NCBI GenBank assembly: GCA_030374765.1
Contig: JARGXX010000092.1
Span: 1,426,001-1,490,000 of the forward strand
Source: Agarophyton chilense
Taxonomy: Eukaryota > Rhodophyta > Florideophyceae > Gracilariales > Gracilariaceae
Direction: 5' to 3'
Length of the DNA: 64,000 nucleotides
Shown here: one piece after another, positions 31,801 through 39,282 of the stretch
Numbering within the stretch: position 1 is the stretch's first letter
Layout of the letters: every line of letters begins with the position of its first letter
Notes under the pieces: model-generated
What the model saw: the letters and a program-made list of their open reading frames with translations, nothing else
Told to the model about the DNA's origin: nothing
The model's database searches: none
Translations under genes and position numbers: made by a program

Positions 31801-32926
31801 AAAACGAATCTCAATGTTTGGTGGTCGTGAGTCCTCCAATAGAGCTTCGTCAGGTCAAGAGGCTGATGAAGACCATTCGTTTCACGAGAACCACTCGGTA
31901 GCGCGGCCGAATTCTAAATCGGCGTCGAGTGGGAACCAAGGGCGCGAGTACGGAATGGATTTGGGGGGTACGGGATATGAAACGGTATCGAAAGAAGAGA
32001 GAGAACAGTACAATGCACTCCTGGTCGGAGAACGAAATTCTGCGTACATCTCAGAGAAACGGATACAAAGTGGGCGCGAGGCCTCAGAAAGGATGCTTTC
32101 AATGAGTCCCACACCAACTGCTGTCCCTTCACCTTATGAGACAGATATGCAGGGCCAGATCGACGATTCCGATTCTGGAAATGCTTATCAACGGAGTCCA
32201 ATGCTTGCCCCATCGGACTCAATTTCTGTTTCCTCCGCAGATATCGGCCAGACAGGTCAGCGAAGAATGACGAATGGCGATATTTCCCACGATGAAGTTC
32301 TGGATGATTACCATCACAATGAATGTAATCTTCGTGGAAGTGCACGTCAAGGTAATGGAACCTTGGAATTGCACTCAGATTTGTCGAATGACGGACCTTG
32401 GCCATGGTGGTGGTCGGATCAGAAGGACAAGAAGGGAGTATTGGACCACAGTTCAAGTCCCTTGGGTTTAGAACCTGAGCAAATGGACAAAGAAAATGCA
32501 TCTTTGCCAAGCAATCAGTCTCCAGTTGAGCAATCGTCCTCGGGATTATCAACAGAAGATGCGAAAGCAGCAGTTATTGTCGAGGATGCGGTGATTTTGA
32601 AGCCATCTGATATTGCAAAGCTTGGACACCTTCCTGCACCCGGCTCAAAGTGGGGGCGGCAGTACTCTAGTACTTCTGACGGGACGAGTCGCGAAAGATC
32701 TGAAAACAACCCTTACTTTGACGAGCTTCGGAAACGACGGGAACCGTATGTGAAGGTCGTTGCTAACCGTTTGAGTACGGGTGTCAAGTCGATCTCACCA
32801 GAGTCGGGGGAGTCATTACTAGAACAGGCTAGGAAGGAGTTTGAAGAGCAACATTCACAGCAGCCGTCACTGGGGTTTAGCGCGAACGATCCGTCGTCCT
32901 GGGTGACACAAGGTGTGGAGGTGTAG
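25820..32926 (+). CDS. giant single-pass surface protein with three malectin-like domains
   Basis: 2368 aa. A signal peptide opens it (MAWWKASPSPLLLLSLLLLT). Residues 35-490 are Pro/Ser/Glu-rich, with (Pro-Ser)n runs near 83-100. Three homologous blocks of about 145 residues follow at about 497-645, 700-845 and 910-1055. Each has the pattern SHVYG..W.YS, a GFAE or GYAE turn, AC(E/V), V.V.G, VGCG-like and a Cys near its end. These resemble malectin or malectin-like carbohydrate-binding domains. About 700 residues of acidic Ser/Thr/Pro-rich stalk lead to one membrane helix (about 1752-1777, GALLVLLLLILLFF). The 590-residue cytoplasmic tail holds four nonapeptide repeats and no kinase. Plant malectin proteins are usually receptor kinases; this one is not. 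A wall- or glycan-sensing or adhesion role is inference. The start is the first ATG; no intron. Confidence 0.85.
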   Translation: MAWWKASPSPLLLLSLLLLTVSILNTHSHAFRPNSFHIVSHMREYAVYANEHGVPELERGDSPAKDPEIIQDEPIPTVKPTLIPPSPSPSPSPSLSPSPIQSHPDASATKPSPSSPFSEPASAVSVSDPEPASSSSAHDAPPTVSDSLSASSSTQPSASASPSALPPLPSPTPHDPSLGGNSASSDTDNHQNEEHQFADDMAISATADDILEQPQPELEEAADVVESQGPDPQTNDAASQSLSSGQLAPVSEQSAPPENEFKPASIASSGGQAPTVEPTKPLAQPPTPTEHPAVHPDSATDQSAVSHEQDEGEEIDEEEPLVSPLVDEQQIPTPAPVKTAAPPSVGTKNGNDKPPKVFNSKAPVQLHVEEDHPVPQPEPSQSFSPLPSPGQLVSEEIMETSMLEKDDISIDSSFEEEVMTQEIEAVPVVLESEEDDKSVSIASPSPVSTAIAPSSSIVSPAPPTTIGDDAPSSADAETSKETQGADVGGDVEIDESFTCTYFGKGSIPKFDKPDESSFTGDVSTFAVGASDFPDLDPQYLSHVYGASWGYTFSVDDSSMYDVVLGFAEVFAVACEAGQDSGYRVFDALVGKQTTRIDVMGIVGCGKPLQKVYPDVIPSENTITMKFEQVSQQAMLSTMCYRKTGALNSNSPAIEPTPSPPEQSSVAVTAIPPGGEALTSNESSDSSPTEEPSSSGSQKESLYKCVNFGPEAINGYDLFKSKAITGETEVYAGSSKYNNALPEPYWSYVHGQKWSYSLEVSTSAPQNINLGYAETSPEACETGKSFSVSVNGGIPKANVSENVGCGVIYQLELESVTPIDGVIEISFTAESGDAVVSVLCYADASETETEGTSIVGTEPTSETSDSESTQGTSETPETDGVEEALTSSENTSIDPTSVAALNDSSTTKNGGSCFSFGENTVPGFLHAVPLPSDVSYYSDAKAVVSGIQDGSVFSSHIYGEHFSLSITTNDQSLKSVFIGFAEIYKPACVTNQRQFTVTVGSLTKTVDIFEEVGCSTALILRIDDVTPNSDNNIEIGFSAVKDNAMVSTVCVIESVGNSLGKPSSSLVSELPPTSMLDNSAVLNIGTGNSQNNKPLETPVPSPTFVTVIVPIDETQSDAIVNSGENADSNPANSPFPEFNGLIDATITVSPSPDESNDAGSTPHSGSDEIVENDETIPDMVTSGSEDDETQIVDLLLPTNFSQTTFGESPSTTSSSSPMEFPSNDIVPIVLMHPTGSDSSGFPQSAAVEDIGSMQTEEMDSNESSEVIVVLDESLGPSPSPSARAVRDVDTLAENESDAENDQTVSPSSPPSPIPKSGVILTIDGEGENPTEQAAMTSETPSPSAAPDSGVIISVVGGEEQAQQSLPAVSESFTPSPIPTSDVTLFIDEGESSQASQAPTAAPSPSDSTVILVGDEGDSAILMTTSEESTVVVTESDLEDEPMPSATPVEGDQESLATAIPPGSISTNTGNGNNDGSSNDLDEAVVVAVGSDSAVLAVDSQSNLSPSPSPVSVAISPDASADGTDSGENDQVQVLVPEAEGTPIATSASSDIDGVVIPVDATDISSFQPSPSAVAVAIPPSAIVTDNQIEIVISDGPTVTPTPGTTLPSAGEDVDVVILDDDPSDASVEAPNGVSLEDLSPDGTAAMGGVASSSPSPSPTLIVSVTGSDTVIIGSTSGTTGAEVSPIPAPSAVPVAAPEAVTEVPDRDENVIQVSDSENGEVVDSSALTGDENVPSIIEGDYKELIGTVPAGNGFSIGMGVLGALLVLLLLILLFFAIRSDGAAYSYSSQYSSRKPSDYGGGDTSQGGYTEGLNQGGYTEGLNQGSYAEGMNQGSYAEGISQGGGGIQNDSYTGGDGGGYRQGQPSMESQPNDGAESFGYEKPEDGLGGVSGSYGNVGPDTYAAYSSLNLQDGPTTMDVETNMYSQSEALTMDGQDAFHYSSGTRNTTFSGAGLRESAQPTEYGESTTQYYAETATLGEAETSMIDETVAGASEFEKRISMFGGRESSNRASSGQEADEDHSFHENHSVARPNSKSASSGNQGREYGMDLGGTGYETVSKEEREQYNALLVGERNSAYISEKRIQSGREASERMLSMSPTPTAVPSPYETDMQGQIDDSDSGNAYQRSPMLAPSDSISVSSADIGQTGQRRMTNGDISHDEVLDDYHHNECNLRGSARQGNGTLELHSDLSNDGPWPWWWSDQKDKKGVLDHSSSPLGLEPEQMDKENASLPSNQSPVEQSSSGLSTEDAKAAVIVEDAVILKPSDIAKLGHLPAPGSKWGRQYSSTSDGTSRERSENNPYFDELRKRREPYVKVVANRLSTGVKSISPESGESLLEQARKEFEEQHSQQPSLGFSANDPSSWVTQGVEV
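31232..31339 (+). repeat. four tandem 27-bp repeats coding for a Gly-Tyr nonapeptide
   Basis: GGYTEGLNQ, GGYTEGLNQ, GSYAEGMNQ and GSYAEGISQ follow each other just inside the membrane in the malectin-repeat protein. The first two DNA units are almost identical. Gly/Tyr/Gln-rich units of this kind are often disordered and prone to self-association or Tyr phosphorylation; neither is shown here. Confidence 0.9.
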
Positions 32927-33266
32927 TTCGAGGTTCTGTGATAATGGTGGTGGTGGTGGCGGCGGTCGGTGATGGTGGTTACCAACGGATTCATCTGGTT
33001 TGCCCCTTTTGTTCAAACGGCGATCCGGAGGGGGCATGTGACTTCAAATGATGTCTCCGGTTTCCTTTCAGTAGTCTACAATGTTTAATGAGTAAACAGA
33101 AACAGAAATTGTACAAAACTATCTCTCTATGGCTCCGTGACTCGGATAACCACCGAGGGGCTCTATATCCGCACTTCGGAACAGTGCGGGAAGCGAGTCT
33201 TATCGCGAATTCGTTTTCTGGCAAGTGCATCGTATAAACTGCGTTTTTCCCTACTGCTCTTTATTT
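32927..33266. other. short intergenic region with GGT repeats
   Basis: A convergent spacer between the malectin-repeat gene and GrpE. Near 32945-32980 there is a GGTGGTGGTGGTGGCGGCGG tract just after the stop codon. Nothing else stands out. Confidence 0.6.
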
Positions 33267-33935
33267 TCAGGATGTCTTAGAAACCCCAACTTCCGCAGGA
33301 CGAAGTATTCTATCTCCTATTGTGTACCCCAGCTTTGTGATATCAATAACAGTTCCGGGTTCATGTTCAGGAGATGGAATCTCAAACATAGCCTGATATT
33401 TATTCGGATCAAACTTATCCCCGATTTCTCCGAACCGTTTGATACCATGTTGGGCGAAAACCTTCAGCAGCTCAGATTCGGTGGCACCAAGACCTGTGTA
33501 CAACCCCTTCAAATGACTTTGTCCGTGTTCAGCGGCCAAGGCTGATTCGGGCACGGATTTGAGAGCAAGACCAAGGTTATCTGCCACGTTCAACAAATCT
33601 CGTGCAAAGGGAGCCACCGCATACTTCTTGGCGTTGTCAACATCACGTCTTGCAATCATACGAACATTTTCCATTTCAGCTAAAACGCGAAGAGTTCTGT
33701 CGTTGAGATCTGCCAGTTGTTCTTCTTTTTCTTCTAATTGCTTCAAGATTTTTTCAGTGTCTGGAACACGGCTCTGCCCGTTCTCGGGCTGCTTGGGTTC
33801 GGGCTGACCGACAGGTTCTTCATCGTTCACTTGCTTACCCTGAGACGAGAAACCCCGATTCGCTGCAAGGTTGATAGTTGGACGCGAACAGGTTGCTCTG
33901 AAAAGCTGACGAGCTCCTTGAATAGATCGTATCAT
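33267..33935 (-). CDS. MGE1: mitochondrial GrpE nucleotide exchange factor
   Basis: GrpE releases ADP from mitochondrial Hsp70 in the matrix, driving protein import and folding. 222 aa, in the usual range. The first 45 residues are Arg/Ser/Ala-rich without acidic residues (MIRSIQGARQLFRATCSRPT), a mitochondrial presequence. A long helix at about 60-110 (EEKEEQLADLNDRTLRVLAE) forms the dimer stalk, and ENVRMIARRDVDNAKKYAVA matches the GrpE signature start. The beta-wing head has KFDPNKYQAMFEIPSPE and the terminal GDRILRPAEVGVS. The ATG at 33935 gives the targeting peptide. It points away from the next minus-strand gene by 1.8 kb. An organellar alternative (plastid) is less likely from the presequence but not excluded. 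Confidence 0.95.
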   Translation of the reverse strand: MIRSIQGARQLFRATCSRPTINLAANRGFSSQGKQVNDEEPVGQPEPKQPENGQSRVPDTEKILKQLEEKEEQLADLNDRTLRVLAEMENVRMIARRDVDNAKKYAVAPFARDLLNVADNLGLALKSVPESALAAEHGQSHLKGLYTGLGATESELLKVFAQHGIKRFGEIGDKFDPNKYQAMFEIPSPEHEPGTVIDITKLGYTIGDRILRPAEVGVSKTS

Positions 33936-34210
33936 CGTTCTAGGCAGTCTTCACAACTCGTTACTCTTCCAATAGAATTTCTCGCCCCCAGCTAGAGAAA
34001 ATTTCTCTTGTGCTGAGTGAGTCGAAGCTTTGAAAGAAATCCAGTAGATCTTGACTTGATAGGTAGGTGGAGTTCGACCGATCTGTACCAGGGACGTGTT
34101 GACATGGAATCTACAAGAGACCGGATCATGTTTTGCTCGTGTGCATGCATGTTGAAAAGGTAGGGCACAAAGAATACGTGTCCATCTTGTATCATGGGTA
34201 AACGCTTTTC

Positions 34211-34250
34211 CTCTGGCTTGCTCTGGAGCCAGAGGTATCCTCGAGGATAC
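34211..34250. repeat. two abutting palindromes
   Basis: CTCTGGCT and AGCCAGAG (34211-34218 and 34227-34234) form an 8-bp stem with an 8-nt loop. Directly after it lies GTATCCTCGAGGATAC (34235-34250), a perfect 16-bp palindrome without spacer. The pair is about 275 bp upstream of the GrpE start. It could be a binding site for dimeric proteins or an RNA hairpin pair. Confidence 0.8.
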
Positions 34251-35076
34251 GATGGAAAATAGGATTACCGTAAAATATTTGGGATATGAGGGCTACATTT
34301 CGTAGTAAAAATTCGTTTGGAATTCGGTCCATGTTGTGATTGCAATAGATATATCATAATGACTCGACTTGCACAACAAAGGTTACGAAGAACCATTGAA
34401 CGATATTCCTAGAAATGCCGGGCTTTCTCTCTCCTTCAACGATACACCAGCTTGCATGCAACGTATCGGGCATGCAAAATATACTATTGGCGAAGTTGGT
34501 CGGAAATTGTGCTCAAGAGCCGTTTCGCGGTGGCTGCGTAACAACCATTCTATAGTCTAGAGTGATGAGATCCTTCGCAGATTTGCGGAAGAGATTCCTA
34601 GGACATCTGACAATTATGTATGCTGCGAAATTTGCAGGGTTGTAGCCAAGTTGAATTTCGAATCGATAGCGGTAACAAATCGATCTCTCACCTGGACACA
34701 TTCTCGCCTTGTACCATATTTAGAGCCCGTTTTAGTCGACAAAATCAATTTATGTTAGAGTGCTCAGAGAGAACAAATAGCAGAGGACATGTACTATCTA
34801 TTGGAAAGAGCAGTGAAATGAGCTCATACAGAACTGCGATGGGTAGCCAGCTGGATGGCCGGGTTTCTCGGCTTTTGTAATAGGAGATGTGTTATTCCCG
34901 GCGAAACTCTCCTCATGACGTTGGGATCAACTGGTATGATCCATAAGTTCTCCATCAATCAACCTTGGTGATGCAAACCCCTATCCTGAAGAATGTCAGG
35001 GGCGTCCCTCACACATATGTGATCAATAGTTTCATCTCTAAATTGTTGCTTTGGGAGGAAATGTGTGATGGTGTCT

Positions 35077-35739
35077 TTAGGCGGTGTTTCTCGGCGGTGT
35101 ATTTCGGCGCTCTACTGCTTGGACATCAAATCGAGCAGACGGGATTTCGTATACATGGAAACGATTTTGAAATTGGCCCGCACGATGTCTTTTGTCCTGA
35201 TCCAAGAGATCAATTATATATTGAGCAACGCTAGCTAGGTTACGAACATGGTTCTGGGGGATAAAGCATTCGATCACCTCTTCGGAAGACGGGACGGATC
35301 TACAAGTATCCCCACCAACACCACACCAATGTTTCAAAGTAACGCCACGGATCGGAACACGACCGTTTACAACTCGGATCTGCTGGAGGGCATACAGTTG
35401 ATATGATCTGTTTGACAGTTTACGTCCACGAAAAACGAGAATCTCACAGATTCCATGCTTCCATGGAAAGACAAGATGGCTTATATGAAACAATCGCACA
35501 TTCTACGTAGTGATAGCATCTGAGGACGTAAATGTGGTTTGATCTAAATCATTCGCCTTCGTGAATGTCCTTCGCGCCATTCTCTCCCAATGTCCGGAAA
35601 GATATAGCTTCATATGACGAGCAATTGAACAACATATTGTCGGGCGACATGAATTAGTGCAGCCGTCGTGGAGATGCTGCCAATAAAACTTCTTGAGCAA
35701 AAGCATAATTAACTTACAAACTGTATATTCGTCATTCAT
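35077..35739 (-). pseudogene. possible decayed gene, glycosyltransferase-like C-terminal part
   Basis: A minus-strand frame from 35739 reads on in the same frame past a single TAG (35503-35505) to 35077. The downstream 140 codons look protein-like: CRSVPSSEEVIECFIPQNHV, then NLASVAQYIIDLLDQDKRH. That arrangement is loosely reminiscent of the C-terminal part of GT10 fucosyltransferases (VI-x-F/I, then LA.YL..L). The resemblance is weak and I saw no other GT10 motif. The next gene upstream on the same strand also looks like a fucosyltransferase-type enzyme. It may instead be a chance frame. Confidence 0.2.
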
Positions 35740-35752
35740 TAAAAGTTAGTGC

Positions 35753-37000
35753 TCAAAGAACATCTACCGTCGGCCTAACATCGTAATTTTTTTCGAACCA
35801 TTGTGGCGGTTGAAGTCTACCTCGGTTACCGTAGAAAGCCAAATCGCTGCACTCTCTCAAAAGCGAACAGCTCCACTCGGTATCTCGACCCATCGTCCTT
35901 CTTTTGTAGTAAAGAGTCCCTGACCAGGTACTCGCAAAATCGCCGATGAACAACTTCGCTCTAGCTGCAATTTCTCTTTCGACAAAATTCTTAACCATAG
36001 AACCTACCTCGTCTGGCACTGAAGGTTCAATCTTCACTTTTTTTGAAAGCTGAGATATCAGTTGTGATTTAGATTCCACGGGAACGTATGGCGATGTGGC
36101 AAGATATAGTGAACTTGCTCCTTTTTTTTGCATTGTTTCAATTACTCCCTGAGCTAGAGAGCTAATCTCGGCCCACACAACAGTCCCTTTTCGACCCATT
36201 TTCAGCCTTCTCCGTAGACATATCCTTCCGCTCATTCGCTTCGCATCAGGGAGGCATTCGTGTTCATCGTAACGCAAATGGAGTACGCACAAACTTCTTG
36301 TATTCCATTGATCGGCAAGGCGTTTTATTCGGGGAGCTGATTCGATATAGTGCATGAAACTATACAGATACTCAAGACTTTCAGCACCCTTTCGGAAGAA
36401 AGAATGGCCGTCCAAGAATACACATGAACCTCGCAAAGAAGATATTTCTTTGACAAAAGAATAATTTGCACCATGTTCCATCGGCAAAAACCGCCTATGT
36501 ATTCTTGCGTTTCGTACGAAACGCTTGTCACGGGAGTCATTTGTTTCGTCCGACTCATTACCGATGAGAACGCGAGCGGCTGCTGTGAAACGAGGATGTT
36601 GGTCTGCAATAATACCATGCCGGCGTCCGACAAAGACATGTTGTACACGTCTGTCACAGTGCCTAGGCAGAGTTCGGCTCACGTTCACGATACGAGCAAG
36701 AAATCTGCTGTCCAGAAACTCATCGTATGCAACATCAGGTTGAGGGAATCTTTCGCCTTCGCGGGAGGGATGACGAAGTGATATTGCAGGCGGTATGAAA
36801 GTCAGATTTCCTTGCCTTGCAAGAAGAATGTTTTCACACAAGTAGTAAAGTTGGTTTCCCAAGCCGCCGTATGATCCCGATATTAAAACCGGACGCGGAG
36901 CATCATGCTTTGATGCTTCAGCGTTCTCCATTGATATTAGCACTAAGAACAAAAGGATTCTGAGTTTGAACACGCAACTACAGAAAGATGTGTGTCCCAT
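35753..37000 (-). CDS. O-fucosyltransferase-like secretory glycosyltransferase
   Basis: 415 aa from the ATG at 37000; the frame is open to 37111 but has no earlier ATG. This start places a hydrophobic signal or anchor at residues 12-23 (LRILLFLVLIS), fitting a Golgi or ER lumenal enzyme. GSYGGLGNQLYYLCEN (42-57) is the nucleotide-sugar loop seen in O-fucosyltransferase-type (GT-B) enzymes. HLRYDEHE (about 236-243) corresponds to their conserved HLR motif, normally HxRxE/D. AKLFIGDFASTWSGTLYYKR (about 343-362) matches their C-terminal D-x-FxStFSg region. Four or more N-x-S/T sites lie in the middle. The donor is probably GDP-fucose and the acceptor is unknown; a GT-B enzyme with another donor is possible. 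Confidence 0.75.
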   Translation of the reverse strand: MGHTSFCSCVFKLRILLFLVLISMENAEASKHDAPRPVLISGSYGGLGNQLYYLCENILLARQGNLTFIPPAISLRHPSREGERFPQPDVAYDEFLDSRFLARIVNVSRTLPRHCDRRVQHVFVGRRHGIIADQHPRFTAAARVLIGNESDETNDSRDKRFVRNARIHRRFLPMEHGANYSFVKEISSLRGSCVFLDGHSFFRKGAESLEYLYSFMHYIESAPRIKRLADQWNTRSLCVLHLRYDEHECLPDAKRMSGRICLRRRLKMGRKGTVVWAEISSLAQGVIETMQKKGASSLYLATSPYVPVESKSQLISQLSKKVKIEPSVPDEVGSMVKNFVEREIAARAKLFIGDFASTWSGTLYYKRRTMGRDTEWSCSLLRECSDLAFYGNRGRLQPPQWFEKNYDVRPTVDVL

Positions 37001-37700
37001 GTTTCCGGACGGTGTAAGAATTCTTGTCAACCAATTTTGGCTTTCCTCGGTCTTTGCCTTGATCAATGAAAGAATTGAGGCAAGGGTTTTTGTTGACTTG
37101 AAGGATTGCAAAAAGACCCGCTACAGAATTAAAGTCTTCTTCTAATTCAACGGTGAGTTTCAACAGCATCTGACCAACCGATTGAGTGACAAGCCAGCGA
37201 AAGGTCCTGCACTTTATTCCGACATGATATCTAATCGCATATATGCTATCTGCAATTGTAGAAGCAACTATTCTGTCCGCGGAGTAACCAAATCGCTACT
37301 TCGTCTACTAAACAATGGAAGAACTGCTTCTTTCTAATATTTACTTGGATGATGTGAAGACTTCATATTTCATGAACCCCATCTGTCCTCCTTTCAGCCC
37401 CATTTGAGCCTTTACTTTTTCGTTCGCCCTACTCCTTGGAAAGGGTTCTTGTGAAAATTTGTGAAGCCTCGAGATCGAAATGTTGTCCACACTGATGTTG
37501 ATTCCTAAGAATTGCTGATCTACATTTCCGGCGGCGCCAAATATTGTCTCGTTGACTCATCCAAAAAATAAGTGTAAAACAGAGGTGTAGCTCGAACTTG
37601 GAAATGTATATTCAGCAGTGACTGATCGACTACGTCGTGCAGAAGTATGTTGCTCTCGCGGGAGATATGACGTTTTTGACATACTTCAGCGATCAAAGAT
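37001..37700. other. intergenic region between divergent genes
   Basis: This 700-bp AT-richer spacer lies between the starts of the O-fucosyltransferase-like gene and the next plus-strand gene. I see no RNA gene or repeat in it. Confidence 0.6.
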
Positions 37701-38303
37701 ATGAGAAGAACTGGCATTACACGCCATATCAAAAGGCTGCGAGCAAGATGGAGGCTGCATCGCATGGAATGGGAAGGAATGCATAGACCACTGCAACCGC
37801 CTCCAGGGTTTGAGCGTTTTCATTCGGAAGAAGCTGTCTTTCCCGGCCTGCATCCTAAAATGAAGAAAAAGCAGTCCCTCCAAGACTACTTAGACACGCT
37901 AAAGCGAGCTTGGAAACTATATCTTCACTCCTACAGATATGATCCCGACATGGCAGAGATTGAGAGAAAAGTAGTAGAACGAGAGAGCATGATTATACAA
38001 CGCAAGACAAAAGCATTTTTGGATAGATCTAAATCAAACTTCAAACTCAATCAACAAGCTGTCCAAGAAACGTCTGAACGTGTCGTACAAGAAATTCATG
38101 ATAGAAGACCGGAGGCAGAAGCACTCATTAAAGATAGAGTAAATGTGTTGCGAGAAGCTTTAACTGAATTCGCTGATGGATACAATGAAGGCGTGGAAGG
38201 CCGATTCAATTTCTTCAAGGACAGTGAAGATGACAATGACTACCCACATGAGGCTGTTAATGAAGACAATAAACCTGTGATCTATAACAATGAGAAAATC
38301 TAG
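37701..38303 (+). CDS. hypothetical basic helical protein, possibly organelle-targeted
   Basis: 200 aa from an ATG at 37701. The N-terminus is strongly basic and lacks acidic residues for the first 22 positions (MRRTGITRHIKRLRARWRLH), like a mitochondrial presequence. Residues 55-160 are charged and helical (QSLQDYLDTLKRAWKLYLHS, then ERKVVERESMIIQRKTKAFL), and the last 35 are acidic. I recognise no family. The stop is only 19 bp from the stop of the convergent gene. Coding status rests on length, composition and the plausible presequence. Confidence 0.6.
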   Translation: MRRTGITRHIKRLRARWRLHRMEWEGMHRPLQPPPGFERFHSEEAVFPGLHPKMKKKQSLQDYLDTLKRAWKLYLHSYRYDPDMAEIERKVVERESMIIQRKTKAFLDRSKSNFKLNQQAVQETSERVVQEIHDRRPEAEALIKDRVNVLREALTEFADGYNEGVEGRFNFFKDSEDDNDYPHEAVNEDNKPVIYNNEKI

Positions 38304-38322
38304 ACCTGCCGATCAGAAATGC

Positions 38323-39282
38323 TTAAGACTCTTTCTTGTTCTGGATTGCTTCTTCACATGTTAGAGGCTTCCGGAATTCCTTGGTGAGATTACGTTGAAC
38401 TATGCTTGTGACCAAGCAAGCAGCTCCACATTGTGAGATCAGCGTCAAAGGAATGCCAAGAAAAGGCACCGCGCTGAGAAGACTGTACACAAAGCCGCAA
38501 CCAGCTAAATACCCTCGATATCTTTTGTGAAAGTAAGATCTCATTTCTGCACTCTCTAGACGCTTCGTATAATCAGCAACTGAATCCTCTCCCGCTTCAT
38601 CAGCATCAACAACTGCTTCTCCAAATGACACAAGGACATCGTCTACACGAGATGATTCAAGTATTTCGGCGGGAACAGCATGGACTGCAGAAACTGCAGC
38701 AGCTATACCCGTTCCAAGTACAGGTCTGATTGATATAAACTTGACAGCTGGCACTGCAATATATTTGCCCCCTGGAAACACCTTCTGGATGATGGCACCT
38801 GCGAGTTTAAACATAGTTAGCTTCGCAGCGCGTTTAAGACCAGAAAATCTCTCCCGCATGGTTTTTCGAGTCTTTGTCCGATTTTCAACAGCGGCGCCAA
38901 ACTCTGGATCACATTCCTTTAAGGCGGCGAAGAACATGGCAGAGGTAGCACCATATTGGTATTCCAATATTGTGGATGTGAGGACGGTAACAATACGACC
39001 CCAGCGAGAAATTGTCCAGAAGAGCTCAGATATGTCATCAGCAGGATCGCGAAGAATCAGGAATAGGAGAACTCCTGTAGAAGCGTATGCGATTTGTGCG
39101 TTACGGATGGGCTTCATGAGTTGCCAGAATTGTTGGCGGAGGGTATCGGACTGCGCAAAGAGAATAATACCGTCGACGGCTGACGTCATTCCTTTCGCGA
39201 AGCCGGAATAGAAAGCACCGTGAGATGCATCTTTCTTTGCCAGAGCACCGGGGTCAGTCGCCTCGATCACGGTAGCGGACAT
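38323..39282 (-). CDS. multi-pass membrane protein of unknown function
   Basis: 319 aa from the ATG at 39282 (MSATVIEATD); the frame extends to a GTG at 39300. Hydrophobic segments lie at about 60-82 (IAYASTGVLLFLIL), 185-205 (PVLGTGIAAAVSAV) and 255-295 (GFVYSLLSAVPFLGIPLTLI, then AACLVTSIV). The last is long enough for a hairpin with a central Pro-Phe-Leu-Gly-Ile-Pro. A basic stretch (about 140-165) and an acidic one (about 222-235) lie between them. The layout recalls EI24/RRT8-type or lipid-droplet-associated membrane proteins, but I see no motif that settles this. It overlaps in 3' region with the convergent hypothetical gene. Confidence 0.7.
   Translation of the reverse strand: MSATVIEATDPGALAKKDASHGAFYSGFAKGMTSAVDGIILFAQSDTLRQQFWQLMKPIRNAQIAYASTGVLLFLILRDPADDISELFWTISRWGRIVTVLTSTILEYQYGATSAMFFAALKECDPEFGAAVENRTKTRKTMRERFSGLKRAAKLTMFKLAGAIIQKVFPGGKYIAVPAVKFISIRPVLGTGIAAAVSAVHAVPAEILESSRVDDVLVSFGEAVVDADEAGEDSVADYTKRLESAEMRSYFHKRYRGYLAGCGFVYSLLSAVPFLGIPLTLISQCGAACLVTSIVQRNLTKEFRKPLTCEEAIQNKKES

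Larger units (their letters stand above)
33936..35752. other. intergenic region with palindromes and a possible decayed gene
   Basis: This 1.8-kb spacer lies between two minus-strand genes. It contains two abutting palindromes (34211-34250) and an open minus-strand stretch broken by one stop (35077-35739), both listed separately. A 67-codon ATG frame at 34195-33992 (minus) has no recognisable feature. Confidence 0.5.
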
